Assembly (NCBI RefSeq): GCF_030238365.1
Contig: NZ_JASSOT010000080.1
Location: forward strand, 62,001-126,000
Direction: 5' to 3'
Length of the DNA: 64,000 nt
DNA from: Lelliottia wanjuensis
Lineage (GTDB): Bacteria > Pseudomonadota > Gammaproteobacteria > Enterobacterales > Enterobacteriaceae
Shown: positions 63,995 to 64,000 of the stretch, in pieces
How positions within the stretch are numbered: position 1 is the first letter of the stretch
How the letters are laid out: each line of letters begins with the position of its first letter
Notes under the pieces: model-generated
What the model saw: the letters and a program-made list of their open reading frames with translations, nothing else
Told to the model about the DNA's origin: nothing
Database searches by the model: none
Made by a program: the position numbers and the translations under genes

Positions 63995-64000
63995 TTATTT
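63995..64000 (-). CDS. gapA: gapA, last codon and stop only
   Basis: On the minus strand the window ends AAA-TAA-GTTGAGATGAG, the 3' end of gapA (final Lys and stop) as remembered from E. coli, whose neighbour is yeaD. Only two codons are visible, so the call rests on synteny and the 3' UTR. Confidence 0.55.
   Translation of the reverse strand, partial: K

Overview
The window comes from a member of the Enterobacteriaceae close to Enterobacter, Lelliottia or Leclercia. Nearly every housekeeping protein is close in sequence and length to its Escherichia coli counterpart. The dispersed repeats (GTAGGCCCGGTAAGC ... GCGCCACCGGGC and GTAGGTCGGG variants) are the REP/BIME type typical of this group. 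I cannot settle the genus from the window alone.

Left part, 1-41.3 kb, follows the E. coli 25-min backbone: ycfH end, ptsG, fhuE, hinT-ycfL-lpoB-thiK-nagZ-ycfP, ndh, ycfJ, comR/bhsA, ldtC, mfd, ycfT, lolCDE-nagK-cobB, potABCD, pepT, roxA, phoPQ, purB-hflD-mnmA-nudJ-rluE, icd. Departures from E. coli are a solitary aerobactin-receptor gene (iutA) with its own Fur box between ycfJ and comR, a five-copy BIME tandem array where E. coli has ycfZ-ymfA between cobB and potD, and a REP-associated transposase (RAYT) flanked by REPs between pepT and roxA.

Middle, 41.3-47.7 kb, is an AT-richer accessory locus directly after icd. It encodes a chaperone-usher fimbria with two DUF1120 subunits, an usher, a chaperone, a minor subunit and a CRP-fold/winged-helix regulator. 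One DUF1120 gene is divergent from the chaperone.

Right part, 47.7-64 kb, corresponds to the E. coli 40-min segment read toward gapA: a chemoreceptor gene under a FliA promoter, a RyhB-2-like sRNA, yeaQ, yoaJ/yoaK, dgcP, yoaF, a frameshifted yeaO, a DUF523 gene, an amidotransferase-like gene, nimT/nimR, yeaL, yoaI, yeaK, yeaHG, mipA, yeaD and the last codon and stop of gapA. E. coli yeaI, yeaJ and yeaE are missing. Thus icd lies next to a segment that is about 15 map minutes away in E. coli.

Themes: iron (fhuE, iutA, RyhB-2-like RNA, all with Fur-like sites); envelope maintenance (LolCDE, LpoB, LdtC, NagZ, MipA, BhsA); stress and nutrient signalling (PhoPQ with an autoregulatory PhoP box, sigma-54 promoter before yeaGH, Pho box before yoaI). 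The most unusual structures are a 0.7-kb hairpin-rich element with 40-bp inverted ends between yeaQ and yoaJ, a 36-bp perfect palindrome inside it, a candidate unassigned sRNA in the dgcP leader, and the BIME array whose unit carries pieces of both flanking gene ends.
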